Assembly: GCA_911728455.2 (NCBI GenBank)
Contig: OU452231.1
Span: forward strand, 20,316,499 to 20,380,498
DNA length: 64,000 nt
From: Marthasterias glacialis
Taxonomy: Eukaryota > Echinodermata > Asteroidea > Forcipulatida > Asteriidae
Direction of reading: 5' to 3'
Numbering within the stretch: position 1 is the stretch's first letter; each line of letters opens with the position of its first letter. The notes beneath the pieces are model-generated. The model made no database searches, was not told the DNA's origin, and worked only from the letters and a program-made list of their open reading frames with translations. The translations under genes were made by a program, and so were the position numbers. This document shows, one piece after another, positions 1-25,200 of the stretch.

Positions 1-2315
1 TCTAACCAAGGATGCTTGCTATGAACCAACAAACACCAGAGCAATTCACAACTCTTCCACAATGAATTTTGCGTGTTTCTTTTGAGTTCAATATCTGCCA
101 ATGACTTCATGAAATTCAAATGCTAAAGCCATTAAGAACCTTCCTCATCTCAAACCTAGCATGATACTCCCCCAGATGAAGTTAAAATTCCCAACCGCAA
201 ACCTCCCCCCCCCCACACCACCACCAAACTTTATTCTTTCTTTTTTGACATCAGAGATAATCTGTCGCCTGTGAGCCAATCACTGTCACACAAGATGTCC
301 ATTATAAATCCATTCTAAAATTAAGGATATTTGGAAACTTGCAGAGATGGAGTCAACGTAAGTCACTAATTGACACCTGTCATTCTAATCTTCTACTTGG
401 TGATGTGTAAAGTGCATGTATGACAAAAAAGACAAAACCTTGTGTAACAAAAAAAAATTGTAACGGCATTTGTTCCTTTTTTTTCTCTAGGACAATATTC
501 CTATATTAGTTCATCATTCGTTAAAACTTCCTATGCATTGTATGAAATTTGTTAAAAGAAAGCGAAATTAAGTATTTGTTCTTGGTTAACCTTTCAATTC
601 TGCTGTCTCTGACTGATTGACCCCTTACAGGGTACCAGCAAACATTTACAGTGTGTCCATGAACCCAGTGTGACACCAGTGTACAATCCCATACACAGAA
701 TGGACACCATCTCTTCATGTATTTAAATAATGGTCTACACTGCCAACTGCCCCCGCCCCCCCCCCCCACGCATCCAAACTTAATTCTTTGTTTTTGACAT
801 CAGAGATAATCTGTCGACTGTGAGCCATCAAGCCGATACTTATTGCTCAATTAGGAGAATCAAAAAAGAGCTAAAACGGCATTTGTAATTTGTATTTTAA
901 ATATGTAAGTATTCTGTACCATTACTGCTAATGCTGTACCAGCCCTGGAATTCATGGCTATTTTCATTTTGCAAATGGCACTTCCATTGGAAAATCTACG
1001 GGGAACTTTTAAAGGGGCACCAAGGCCAGGACCAGGGCAACAGAGGACATGGTCTCTGTGGCCACCGTGTTACTCCAGGCTTGCTGTACGGGTATAAAGT
1101 TCAAAGGTCAAAGGGGAAGTACATGTCAAAGTCAGTTTTGAATTTACATGTACATACAATGTATGCACAGTAAGGCTGTGTCCAAATCAAGGGACACTGG
1201 CTACGGCTACGGCTCTCAGCCTACGGCTACGGCTCTAAGCATCAGTGACAACACTGCAGAATGTTTTTTTATTTTCAGCACAGCCATAGCCACTACTGTC
1301 AATTCAGGCATAGCCTAAGGTACAATTTTGATGGGGATTGCATAATAACAAACAGGTTTACATATTCACTGAATTCTACACTGAACCGCAGGCCAGAGGC
1401 CAGTGATTGTAGCATCGGGCCAGTAAACTCATGACCAGACAAGTCCGGTGGACTTGTGTTGTTCAACTCATTAACAATACCTCACTCTGGTCTTAAACAA
1501 AAACAAATGATGTATAAATGTTGACTTTGGGTCTTATAAATACCTTTCAATTCTGTTGAGTAACAAAGTACAGGCCCTACTTAGTACGAAAGACAAATGA
1601 GATCAATCTACTCTTACATGTCTTAGTGTTTGTTAAAAAAAAAAAAGTTAAAATGAATGTTAAACTGTGTCACAAAGGTTTTTCTCTTTTTGAATCTGGT
1701 ATTGTAAAACAAAATTCTGGTCCTGTGAATATTATAAGCTACAAGCCCTGCGGTCTTCTGGATTTTCCCTCAAACTCCAGCCCTGATATTATGTCTCTTC
1801 TTTGTATCTGCCGATATATACGTATATTTTGGGGCACAGAGCCAGCACAGCAGGTGACTTGAAAAGCCAACCTACATTGTATTTTTAGTAATAAAAGAAG
1901 AATACATTTGTCAGAATTCACTCGGCGGTAACATGTTCACATGTACCATCACAAAAATAGAAAAAAGCAATCAGCAAACAGATCAGAATGGGTGGGCATC
2001 TCTAGCCAATCACACACACGGATGTAAACAATCAACTAGATACCACGGCAAATTCATGAAGGAAATTAAAAATCAAATTAATGAAATGTTCTGCCGTGTG
2101 GCACAGCCAAAATTTAACCTTTTCTTCATTGTGCCGATCACAGAGTTATTCGATTAAAACTATTTTCGATCTCAAATTGTCAGCTTGGGTTGTTGCCGAC
2201 AAGTGCCTATCAGTAGCTGTTATGAACATGTATACTGAATGTGAATGGTTAATCATACATTACATGCTGATTTATGTGAACAGTATAGATCTGAAAGGTA
2301 CAGACTGTACATCCG

Positions 2316-2471
2316 TAGGCTTGATGCTCCATGAAGGCACCAGAGGCAAATTGCCTCCATGCCCCGGGCCACTGCCTTGGTGCCCCTTGAACTGTTCCGG
2401 TAGAAATTTAAATTTCCTCACAAATAGAGGTAAAACTGTCTTGCCCCTACAAAATTGAAGCATCAGGCCTG
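2316..2471. mobile_element. Inverted-repeat element, CAGGCC..GATGCTTCA family, copy 2
   Basis: TAGGCTTGATGCTCCATGAA at the left and TTGAAGCATCAGGCCTG at the right, with TGCCTTGGTGCCCCTTGAA and AATTTCCTCA shared with 16291-16452. Confidence 0.6.
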
Positions 2472-4559
2472 TGTTCCAATCAAGAGCATGAATTTCAGGG
2501 GGGGGGGAGAGGGAGGGGGAGGGGAGGGGGAGGGGGGAGTGAAGGACCATGTGGACTTGTATTTTTAATGAACCACAAATATTTATTCTGATCAAATAAA
2601 ACTTCTCTGAGTATCTTCAACTGCTATAAAACGGAGATAGACACAGAAAGCGTATTTAAATCTGGCCTTTGGCAATACCAGCAAGTATTTTCCATTACTG
2701 TCATGACTGTGGAAGAAAAAAAACGATTTACAAAAAAATTTCAATGTGCCCACATAAAAGTATGTGTGACTCAAGAGAGAGTATGGCCTCAAATGTCATG
2801 ATTTTATTGCTCACATCTAGAATTTCAATGTTTCTATAAAAAACCTCCCTGGATAAACAAAATACGCTTTCAAATGTTTGCCATCGTAGTTCATATCATC
2901 CCATTAAATCTGTTAAAAAACAACTGAGTAACTGGTAAAGCTGAAAATATTTTTAACTAAAATCAAATCTAGTGACGATTTAAAAAGAAAACTGTCATCA
3001 GGTCAATATTGCACCGTTCAGTAAAATACTTTGTTATTATATTGAATATCTTAAAATAAAATACAACAACCAAATATTTCTAGAATGTCCACTAATTCAA
3101 TAATTTGTCCGTTTCATTTTTTTACCAATATTGTAAATACTTAACTCCATCTTCTAAACTTTGCTGTCATAAAGGGTTTTGTATTTCTTTGAATACGAAA
3201 CAAAGTAAAGATTTCTTGATTGATTTTGAAACTTATTTAGATTGAGTTCAAGAGTCATCTTTTCTTGCATAACTTCCATGCATAAACTGTAAGGTCCTCA
3301 TCATCACATCCAGCATTTTTTACAAGCAACCTACTTGACTGTGTGCAAAATGAGCACTTAAAGGGTCATGAAATGTCTTTTTTTGTTTAATGCAATCCTT
3401 GGAAATGCACCTTTGTGTGGCATTTAACCTTATTTCAAATGTTCATTTTGCCATTTTCAAGGGTATGTTGGTGTTTTGTATGTGGCTTTTTTTTTGCTCA
3501 TGCAAATTTCCATATTCATGAGCAAAAGTGTGATGTCATATCAGGCAGAAATCTCAATGTTCCAATTAGTCTATGCACAAAAGGTTGACAGAATTTAGAA
3601 TATTTCACTGTCGTAAACCTTCTTTTCCTTATTGTGTCAGTTCATGACAGTAAGCCAATGAGTAAACAAAGTTTTGGGTTCACAATTTCATGAATTTCAA
3701 CACAAAACCATAGTGTCTCCCTGAAATGACATCACAGCAACAGCGCCCTCAGTTGTCTGGAAAGCGTTGACATTTTTTTGTTTAAAGAAGTGCACTTTTC
3801 AGTAAAATTAATACTAAAGGTATGTCAATTACATGTAGTTTTCATATAATTAAGGGGATTAGAAAGTTCCACAAAAATAGGTTCCTAAGAAATATTCACT
3901 TCAGGGGCGCTTTAAGTAGCATAGGAACAAAATTACTAACAGTGCCTTACTTTCTCATAGAAAATTATGTTCAAATTGAAAGGTGAATGCTGTTATTATA
4001 ATCTTTTATGGAGATTAACTCGAATTGGTTGCATGTCAATTGCCAAGTGTGACATGGCCTTCAACAAAACACACGTAAAGTCAGCAAGTCTCTTGTTTAA
4101 AATACAAGCCTCGTGATATCCAAACAATTTGATATATTTTTTCGGACTTGTTCCTTGCATAAAAGTTAACAGTGTATACTTGATTCATGTCATCTGATCC
4201 AACCCATCCTTCATCTATTTCAGATGTTTTAATTAATACCCTGCTGGCCTCAATCTATGCAGTTCACTAAACTCCCTAAGAATGAAGACAGTTGGCATAG
4301 CTAGCATAGAATGAGGCCGCATGTGGAGTGCTACACAAGGGTTACGTTAGGCCTGCAGGTACATTACTGGAATGAGACCAACGGCTTAAAGGGAACCTAA
4401 CGCATCAATCATCGGTCCAGAATTCACTACTGAACGTCCTATAGACAATCAATTTAAGTACAATGATCCTTTGTTGAGAATTGGAGCCATTTCAATTCAA
4501 GATTACCGAGACAGTGGCTGCAGTCTTGTGATAACAATTTGTTACTTCATGAACGTCGG

Positions 4560-4797
4560 CAAGTCTCTTGTTTAAATCGTACATACAAGTCTCACTGTTT
4601 AAATTGTACGTACAAGTCTCTTGTTTAAATCGTACGTACAAGTCTCTTGTTTAAATCGTACGTACAAGTCTCTTGTTTAAAGAGACTTATACGTACGATT
4701 TAACCAAGAGACTTGTACGTACGATTTAAACAGTGATTTAAACAAGTCCCTTGTTTAAATCGTACGTACAAGTCTCTTGCATAAATCGTACGTGCAT
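4560..4797. repeat. 26-bp tandem array with an internal inversion
   Basis: The unit AAGTCTCTTGTTTAAATCGT plus ACGTAC is repeated about five times, then appears inverted (ACGTACGATTTAAACAAGAG-like) at about 4681-4740, then direct again. A lone unit lies at about 4082-4100. Every unit contains the CGTACG palindrome. Confidence 0.8.
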
Positions 4798-5564
4798 ATC
4801 ACATCAAACTAACTTTTATCTCTCAAACTCGGGCCGGAGGGGTTTAGAAAGTTTCTTTTTCTCCCTAATCCAACCCTCGGTCTCAACACCAACAATGATC
4901 TCAGCCACATGTTTTGTAGCACCATCACCCTACAAATATAGGACTAGATTTAGTCATTGGACATGGAGACCACAACATCTGTTGACCTGGTCTTGGCCTT
5001 TGTGCCCCTTCAAAATACTCTCAATTTTGTTTTAGATGTTAGACAATCTGATTTTCCTCTAATAGTAAATGCTTTCTCTTTCCCCTTAGGAGTAAAATTC
5101 CAGGCCTGTAAACAACTTCACAGGGTTTGAGTTTCAACAACATCTCTTCTAAAATACAGGTCTTGTAGAAGACAGTGAAATCTTACTGGACCAGAATATT
5201 TTACAAGATCAAATAATTTTCTTTCTCTTTTAATATTTGCTGAACTTTTAGGAGGCGATTTGGACAAAGTTTAAGTACGGATCGATAAATCTTTACAAAG
5301 TACACAAGTGTTTGGGAAAACACACAAGTGCTGGACTTGTTGGGCTGTGACGTTCCTGGCCTAATGCTTAAATTACTAGAATCTGGACGGTCCACTGAGT
5401 ATTTCAAGCCCCGATCCCAACTTCATAGATCTGCTTAACTGGATGCGGCCGCGGTTTTTTCAATTTTTCCCATCCAACCAGACGGGATTATTTTCTTAGA
5501 AGTGCCGGAACCATTTTGCTTTGAGAGTACTGCTGGCACAAAAAGACCTTGGCTTGACAAAGCC

Positions 5565-5992
5565 AAGAAAACAAAGATTCTCTTTATTGCACTGGGATTT
5601 CTGTTTTCTTTATCGAGAAAATGTCAAATTCACGCACTGTGAATTGCAAAACCTTGGCCGTTTGCCAAAGCCTATGATTGATACTAAATCCAGAATCACG
5701 ACTGGATCCTGGTTCACTCTGACTTCCCTCCATTGAGCCGAAATACAATGAATGAACAATGGTGGAACCCTCTCTATGTCTCGTAATCCTCTTCTTGGAA
5801 CAGAAGGACAAAGGTCTGGAATCGGGATTACACAATAAAGCCCGCACAATAGTCAAAAACCAGCAAAATACTGAGCACCATCTTCCCTGTTTGTGTGGGT
5901 GAAATGAAGCATTACAGGGCATGTGCATGCTCTGTGCTTCCCCAGTACTGGAATGTCCAGGCGAGCTTTGTTCCGGTATTCCGATTCCCGTT
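5565..5992. repeat. 0.43-kb dispersed repeat, copy 1 (GRK intron 2)
   Basis: This is the longest of three related copies (others 41808-42232 and from 63846). The order of conserved words is the same in all three. The ORFs in it are not conserved between copies. Family unknown to me. Confidence 0.7.
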
Positions 5993-6134
5993 TGCTGGGT
6001 TCAAAACAAAAATTGTGGATACACGTCAGCCGGCGCCAACTGGTAAAGAACAAAAAGTAGCTAAGCACAAAAAAATCCTGCTTACCAGATTAAGGTAACC
6101 CTTATCAAGTCTTTGTGTAAGAATTTGACAATCA

Positions 6135-17285
<11,151 letters not shown>

Positions 17286-19204
17286 AACATAAGTCCCCTA
17301 CGCCTGGGGCGCGATAGTCCGCGGTCAGTGTTCTGGCTAGTCGGCCGTGCGTGCCGTCACAATTTCTCTGGGTGTGGTGGTCCCGTAGTAGCTTGGCCGT
17401 TCGTCGTCGTACGTTCACACGCCAACGAGGAATTAAATTTTTCGTGAGGTATTTACTCGATTTCCAGCGGTGATAACCACAATCTCAACTATCCATAGGG
17501 TTGCTAGAGACTCAACACACGGTATCATACATGTTACATTACATTATGCCGATGTTAAAGGCGTATATTGCCGGCAGAATCTGTAATCAGAGTTACAAAA
17601 TCTGTACTATTTTCACACTGTACGATAAATAATGACTGTGTAAAAGAAATACATTTTACGCACACATTTTGCGTGCACACAAGCTAGCAGTACACACAAA
17701 ATATGGCTGGTTATGGACGGTTCCATTTTTTAATTGGGGGTTCTAGTAAAGTCCTGGCGTTCATGTTTTGGTCGACCGCAAAGGTTTACTAATTTATGAG
17801 AAAATGCCGTTAATGCATGTAATGGAAAAATACATTATTATTAATGCGAATCCATTATCCGACATAAAACGACACGTGAAACTTTCAGCCTTCATTTCTT
17901 GACTTTACAATTTATGATACCTTAATTAATAGACAAGCACTGCTATTTTGAACAAAATCATCAAAAAACAGTTATTTTGCGCATTTTTCTCTGTCTTATA
18001 AATGTTAATATTACTTAAATGTATAACAGCTGAAGACATGAAAACGTTTTAGAGTTATTAATGTGTATTGTGTTTGTTGTGTAAGAAAGTTTGTGTAACG
18101 CCTAGAGAATCCTCATGGGAGAGAAATGCAAGTATTTCCAACATATTAAATAAGTTTGAGATATTAGGACTCTACTGCTAACAGTTTTCTTAATTCGTCC
18201 TTCAATATTAAAACTGTGCTCTTCTTGTTAACAAAAAACATAGCTTTCAGTTCTAGTTGTTGAAATTGTTGGTTCGTATATCATAACAATGTCTTAAAAT
18301 TAATAAGAGGGTGTTCTATACTTTTATGTCATTTTGTGCTATTTCGTTTTGACACTATGACCTGTCAGGACATCCGACTGATGAACCCCTTTAAGTTTTC
18401 TTTTAAAAGAACACAAGAGGGCGCTATCTAGTAAATAATGCGAATGACAGACACAGTCTCACAGTCACAGTCACATCACACAAGCAGTGATCCGGTGTTA
18501 AAAAAGGAGGAAGGCATGAAAGCTTATCTGTGATTGTTGTAGTAAGTCATTTGTTTAGGGCGATCTAATGGTCTTGACACAAATTATTCTTAAAATCATT
18601 TGTAATGTATCGTTGATTCTTTCTCAGGCAGGGATGAGACACGAGATCAGGGGATGATCAGCTTGCGTCACTGCATCTGCTTCAGTTCAGTTTTAAACTT
18701 TTTAGTCAGTATCAATCATCAATGACTGAGTGAGTCACATGGTCGACGGCGAGGACCTAACATTTTATTTTTAATTGCACCATAGTGGAGCAATACTACA
18801 CTAGTATTATTATGTATCTACCTGTTTCACCAGGACCAAGCAAAAATGAACACTTGGTTATGAAACCTAAAGTCCAAGAGAACATCTCAACGAAAACTTT
18901 TCAATTAACCTGTTGTTAATCATGTTAGTATTTCTACCTCCATCCATGGTATACGGTTACTACCATCCATAGAGCAAGGTCCATGCTGTATGGCGTTACC
19001 CGTACAAATTTGTATTTAATCTATCAACTACACAATATTACAATAATGATTTTTATTTGAACAATCATGATCAAAGAGCGGTAGAAATTACATTTAGCTT
19101 ATTTATTGCTAGTGCTTTTCTCCTTAGTTCTACATGTACCATCGCATCTAAAACTAATAAAGTACACATTTTCCTTCCAGAAGTCTAGAGCATAAAGAAC
19201 AACC
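17286..19204. promoter_or_regulatory. Head-to-head promoter region between GRK and EXD3
   Basis: GRK (minus) and EXD3 (plus) start within 1.9 kb of each other. A relatively GC-rich block at 17286-17440 is likely GRK 5' UTR. On the plus strand a strong donor (gtaagt at 18542) could end a non-coding EXD3 first exon, because the EXD3 start exon has a splice acceptor (ttccttccag, ending 19180) upstream of its ATG. A CTCF-like AGAGGGCGCT lies at 18416-18425. Transcription starts are inferred, not seen. Confidence 0.45.
18440..18541 (+). other. EXD3: Possible non-coding first exon of EXD3
   Basis: A consensus donor (TGTA then gtaagt) closes a stretch containing a purine-rich segment and a five-codon upstream ORF (ATG near 18515). 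The next acceptor downstream, ending at 19180, is directly before the exon with the EXD3 ATG. The left boundary is a guess. Confidence 0.3.
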
Positions 19205-22200
19205 ATGCAACGAAGCCATCCGGCCCATGCTGGCTCCTGCTCATCATCAACCCCAGTAGAATGGGACACGTGGCTGTGTGAGGCAGAGAGATTGTGGCAA
19301 TCAGAAGCAGTAGATAAAGTTATTCGAATACTTGGTAAGGGGCCATCGAAATCTACCCTGAATTCTGTTTCATTACAGTATTAGATGTCACCATTTAAGC
19401 TTGGGTAGACAGGCCTTCAGGTCACAGTGTTTAGGTACACTTTTGTCTGTCCTGGCCAGCTTAAATTGGTTGTGTTGTTTCTTGATTCTTGTTTACAGAT
19501 TATGTTGTTTTTGTCATGAATCTTGTTTATTTATTCATCTTGTGCTGTTCTTTGTTTGTTTCTTGTTATTTTTGTTGTTTTTTTCCTTGTCTTTTTGCTT
19601 GGTTGCTTAACCACCCCCTGCCTTTCCCACCCTTTTCCTTCCAACTTCGTTTAGTCATTATAGTCTTGTGTGCGGGCATATTTATTTATTTAATAATTTT
19701 AACTTATTTTTTACTTGTATTATTTATTATTTTTGCTCGATTCTGTTTACTGGTACAAACTGTATTTTTGTGAACTTTATTGTCATTGAATCTTGGCCGA
19801 ATAAATAATAAAAATAATAATAAATGCAAATATCTCAAAAAATTGTACTGAATGAACAACAGGAAAATTATGATCATTTTTAATCAAAACGTTTTCCTGT
19901 AAGAATCAAGATGATAGTTCTGAGAAATATGCCAGTGTGAATAATGCCATCTTTGAAAACTTTGTTTCAATCTGATCTTATTTCGTCTTTCAAGGAAAGG
20001 AAATTATTTGCAACACAAGGACAAGAGTCTCCAATCCCTTTTCATAAATAAATTTGATTTTACTGTTATTCCTCTTTACAGTTACAGCATTCAGATCAGT
20101 ATCGCCTTACAGTTTGTACGCCTTCGTTCTTCATCTTTTGGACAAGAGCCAAGACCTTCGTCGGATGAAACAGTCATCTCTGGGGTTGTTAGTTCTGAAG
20201 GAGTTTGACAGATGGATGCAGATGAATAGACGCTCACTACCCCCGGTTGGTTTCTTATGCACCATCTTGAGTAACTGTCCAAACCATGGTACCACACACC
20301 TCCAATGAACTATTTGTTAAATAATATCATACATGAAATAGTTATCTGGTGTGTATTTTGCAGGACATGAATAGTGTCTTAACGAGTGATGTAAAGCTGC
20401 AAGCTCTGCGTCTAGCAACCAGTGCCCACATTAACATCTTAGATCTTCTGTGCAGACTCTACCATCTGGGGGCTCCAGGGAATGAATTCTTGGCTTCACA
20501 TCTCAGGGTGCTCATAGCAAGGGACCAGTACAAAGAGGTTTGTTCAAGTCAGGATGCTAGACAGTAAATCCAATGGCTTTGTTTTCAACCATGACCAGTC
20601 AACTACTGGCCCCAATTTCCCGGCTCTGTTCACTGTATACGAAAATACATGCTTAACGTAAGCATATTTCACAGGTGAGCAAGGAAGTTTGGCTTGTGCA
20701 CGTGTGTACTTCATGCTACTAAGCATTCTTCGCTTCAACAGCTAGTGTAGAAATGTCGGCCCTATCTCTGGAGGCAGAGAAGGGTGACGATAAGCACAGA
20801 ATTCTGCAGTGAGCAGAGTCATGGAAGTAGACTCTGTACTTCAGTATTATCACTGAAGCCAACAGCCACAGCCATAGCCAACGGCATTTATTTTCAGCCG
20901 TGGCTTCAAGTGGTTGAGGAAGCCTTGGAGTCAGGGTGTCATTACAGAAAGTTTAAATTGAAAGAATGATAACCTTGGGTCCAGTTGAGATACTTGTGGT
21001 GTTCGTTTGGTGTTCTCTAAAATGTCAATCTTGATGTCTGTCTTACAGGCTGGAGTGTGTGTACATAAGCTTCACCTACAACACTGCTTCAGGATTGAAG
21101 AGGTTTGTATCGTCACTTTTGCTCTTTTTTTATATTCCGTCCCCCCAAAATAGCTGCAAGGTGATGATCTTGAATAAGAATAAAGTGAAATTAGAAAGAG
21201 ATACTTTTCTGATAATACGTTTTGATTTAGACAGGTTATAGGTATCAAAAAGCGTACTTTGAAATAACGGTTCATGAAATAATGTCACATCACATTTGTC
21301 TTGAGATTTTTCTCCTACACCATCAATCAATCAATCAATCAATCAATCAATTGATCGATTGATCGATCAGTCAATCAATCAATCAATCAATACAGTACTT
21401 AATATAGCGCCTTTTCCTTATGGTTACAAAGTGCTGTGTTTGACCCTCATTCAGGCCACTTCTAATAATATAAATCACTACACAAAAGGCAACCTGGGCA
21501 AATATAACACAATCCAAGCTGTTTTTGTCCTAGCAAAACAAGTGGGACATCAACAATTTCTTAAACTGGAGTCAACAAATGTGGCACTCTTCAAGTTAAT
21601 AGGTAGCTGGTTCCACAACTTGACAGCCACGGAAGGGAAAGACACATAAATGCATGTTTCTTGGAAAGGCGTCGAACCAGCCAAACAGAAGATAATGAAT
21701 GTGTCTGGCGAGGAACCAGGCACTTACTAATATACTCGGGACATAGGTGACCGAGAGACTTGAACCCTGACAGGATTTTGAATGCTATCCCCTGTTGCAC
21801 AAGCAGCCAGTGGAGTTCAAGTCGAAGAGGTCGAGTATGGGTTCAAATTAGGGCACCTAACACAAGCCATGCAGCAGAGGTGTTACTCTAAGATGTCTGT
21901 CTAACAGGCATCAACCACTTCTTTTGTTTCAGATATGCTTGCCTCTGGTCTTTCAGGATAAGATCAATCTGGTAGAGAAATACATCCAGGGATACCAGGC
22001 TACTCAGATTGAGCTCATACAGACGTTGGATTCCTTCTGTGCCAAGAAGTCAAATCTCTATCGAGTCATCGAGTAAGACATTGTTGATTTCATATTGACT
22101 ATCGTGATATGCAAGTGGATTGTGAAACTTGGTTAACCATTTATTCATTCAACCTAACCCCTGGAAGTGTAGACTTGGAAGCTTCCATTGTCCACCAGAA

Positions 22201-25200
22201 TCCTTAAGAAACTAACATTCCTGAACTTGTTGACTCTTATCACATCTGGATGCTTTACACTTATGTCAAATACTGAATCCAACAAGCTCATGTAAAACCA
22301 AGTATTTTTTTGAGGATTTGGATAGTTAATAGTTATTCCTAACTAAAAAGCTGCTCATTAAATATTAGTACAAAGGAATCATCGGCAATCACTCGCGAAC
22401 GAGTATGATCGTCTACCAAAAGGCTCAAGTGGGGTCCCTGTGGAGTTGGGAGTGACTAATAAGCCCGATCCTTGACCCACACCTTCGGCCAAATACTAGG
22501 CAAGAGAGTCCTAGGACAATGGGGTGCTTTTCGAGTTGAGATCGTTCTCGCTCCTTCCTGAGGGCTCGTTTTACAGAGGAATGTCTTCCGTCTCATCAAG
22601 CTTTTCTTCTTCACTTTACTCAAGACTCTCATGTCCTCCCATCTAAATCTTCCTCCTTCAACCATTGCATCTTTGGATTTATTTGTTCACAGTGAGTTGA
22701 AAATCCCAGGGACGAAAAAAGAGAAGCTGCGACCAAGGAATCTGAGTAAATTGATCCTTCGTCTGGCAAAGCTCTACAAGCTAGACAGTGCCCTCTATCC
22801 AAACACAAATTTTCACAAGGACCTCGGCGCTGTCAAGTACTTACTCTACAAGAAATACATAGAGGTGTGAACAAGTCTAGAAAATGAACGTTGATAAAAT
22901 AGTTCTTGTAAACCCCAAAATTGTGAAGAAGCACACCACCAGAGCTCAATTTCACAAAATAGAAAACACTAAGATTCATTGTTTTGAGATGAGTTGTCCA
23001 TATTGGCAAAGTGATTTGTATTATGACATCACACTTTTCTCAGCAACAAAGATTAAGGTAATCCCTGTACTGCTGCTTTCCAGGTTGTATCATAGCAGTA
23101 TACAGCAGTTTCAGGTTGAATGGCTTCTGACTAGCACCCACAAAGATATTGATAAAAAAGGGAGACCGCCAACATTAGGGTTAGATAGCTCAGTTGGTAG
23201 AGCGCCGGCATGTCAATCCGGAGGTCGCAGGTTCAAATAGTGTTCTAGTCCATTTTTCTTTGTTCACCTCAAAATTCAATTAAGATTGACACAAATCTTA
23301 AGATTAATCTTAGCTCTTTGTGAAATGGAACCTTGATGCAAGAAGCATGACTGTGACAAGTTTAATTCTCACTGTCTGAGGAGCTTTTTGAACCAATGTC
23401 ATGATTTATTCTGTGTCCTTTATTAATTGCAGTTGACCTTAGATGCCGAGAACTGGGATGAGCTTGTTTCGAACACCATCAGAGATAACAAGGAATTACA
23501 GGTTGAGTTCGTTGACCTCTTGGTGTCGTACAATGACTTGCCAGCAGCTGCCAAATGGGCTCTTTATTATGAGATTGATCCTAGTCAACTCTCCCAACAA
23601 GTCTTAGAAGAGATCAAGAAAGCCAAAGAATGGTAAATTATTCAATGTCATAAACTTGCAAATGTTGCTGATGCGAAGGAGGGAGCTTGTCAAAAGTCGG
23701 GCACAGTCTGGGTGCGAAGGAATGTTCCCGTAGGCACACACCCGCAGTCCAGTGGACCGGCAGAATGTCCTGCTGGGTCGCGACATTGTGCCAAACTACA
23801 GGAAGATTCCTACATGAGTAAATAAGCACATTAGCATTTTGAACATTCCGATGAATGTTTCAGCAGTCCAACAGACTGGTCCATGTCGACCCTCTGGAAT
23901 ACTTAACCAATCCAATTAGAACATTCCTACTGTTTTGAAAATCTCCCTTAATTACTCTCTTGTTTTAAAGTGAGCAACCATTGCCTGTTTTCATACAAAG
24001 TATCAAAATCATTACAATTACTTTATATTTTAGACCCTCGTTTTTTATCCCCCCCTTTCCCCAATGGTTTCATCAACTCTTTTGCTGTTCATTCAACTGA
24101 ATTTACACATTTATGCCCACTGTTCTACTATTCAGCCCTCCTCCCTCTGATGAACCCGATTGCTGGGATAATGATGTATTAATACCTCAGATGCCGTTCT
24201 ACCAACTGAACTTGCCCCTTGAAGATGTTTGTATGGTGGATACTTTTGATGACCTTGATGCATGTGAGATGCATCTAGTGAAGGTAGAAATTGTCTGCTC
24301 TTGGACATTTGTAAAACACCAGTGATGTATATAGCTTATAAAGTCCTATCCACGTCACTTTTGTCTGTTTATATTTCTGATATTTCCGAAAAATTTTAAA
24401 CTGTATTGTGGGATGATGAATCTCATGTTGTTTAACAATGTCGCCAATATATAAATGAACAAATGAATTCATCTTTGTCAGGTACCCGGTATACATATAT
24501 ACATAAATAATACTGATTCCTAACAAATAACAGGGGGCCATGCTATCTTGTCAATCTTTTTCTCGTGGCACCAAGTCCATAGCGTGAAGGAAAATAGCGC
24601 CCTCTTAGTTGTTCAGAGTAATGGAGTATGACCAAATGTGGCTTGCTTCCATTATGAAAAGATTCCACGCCAGCGAGTCATAAATTCTTCCTCCATTTTT
24701 TTTTAAGATGTACGGTTTCTGTGACTTGAATGTTTTGTTTTTTTGTTTCATCCAGGAAGGTCAAATAGTTGGAATTGATATGGAGTGGACTCCATCATTC
24801 ACAACAACTCAAATCACAAGGTAAACATGCCATACTTTTTAGTCATTTGTGTCTTTAGGTGTTTTTATCTTTTTGGGTAGTCAACTGGTTCTAGTGTTAC
24901 TTTTCCCCATCAATTAAAACTTGGGGACTGGAGGTATATGCACATTGTATTCTTATGATAGAGGCTTTCGTTGATTGCTTGAGGTTTTATGCTCGACCCC
25001 AAGAGTTGAGAAATGGTTGAAAATGGTTGAATATTGCCTGCTAGACCAGTGGCAGCGATAAGGAACAAAATTTTGATTCTTTTAGTAGTAATAGTATGTT
25101 CCGTACAAGCCTAGAGATCAACGGAAATGACACCCAGTGTAGTAGTACACAAAGATCTTTAGAGAGACCCTGTTTTGGGAGACGAGACTAACCATGCTTT

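Noticed and set aside
4560-4797. CRISPR array
   Set aside because: The units are contiguous with no unique spacers, and the DNA is clearly animal nuclear.
5584-5928. 114-codon minus-strand frame
   Set aside because: It lies in the 0.43-kb dispersed repeat and is not conserved in the copy at 41808-42232.
22380-22690. GC-richer block with a 69-codon minus-strand frame before EXD3 exon 6
   Set aside because: It looks like part of a repeat, but I could not find a second copy in the window or a known domain.
22884-23240. 118-codon frame in an EXD3 intron
   Set aside because: Its end is a translation of the tRNA-Asp-like sequence and the rest resembles nothing.
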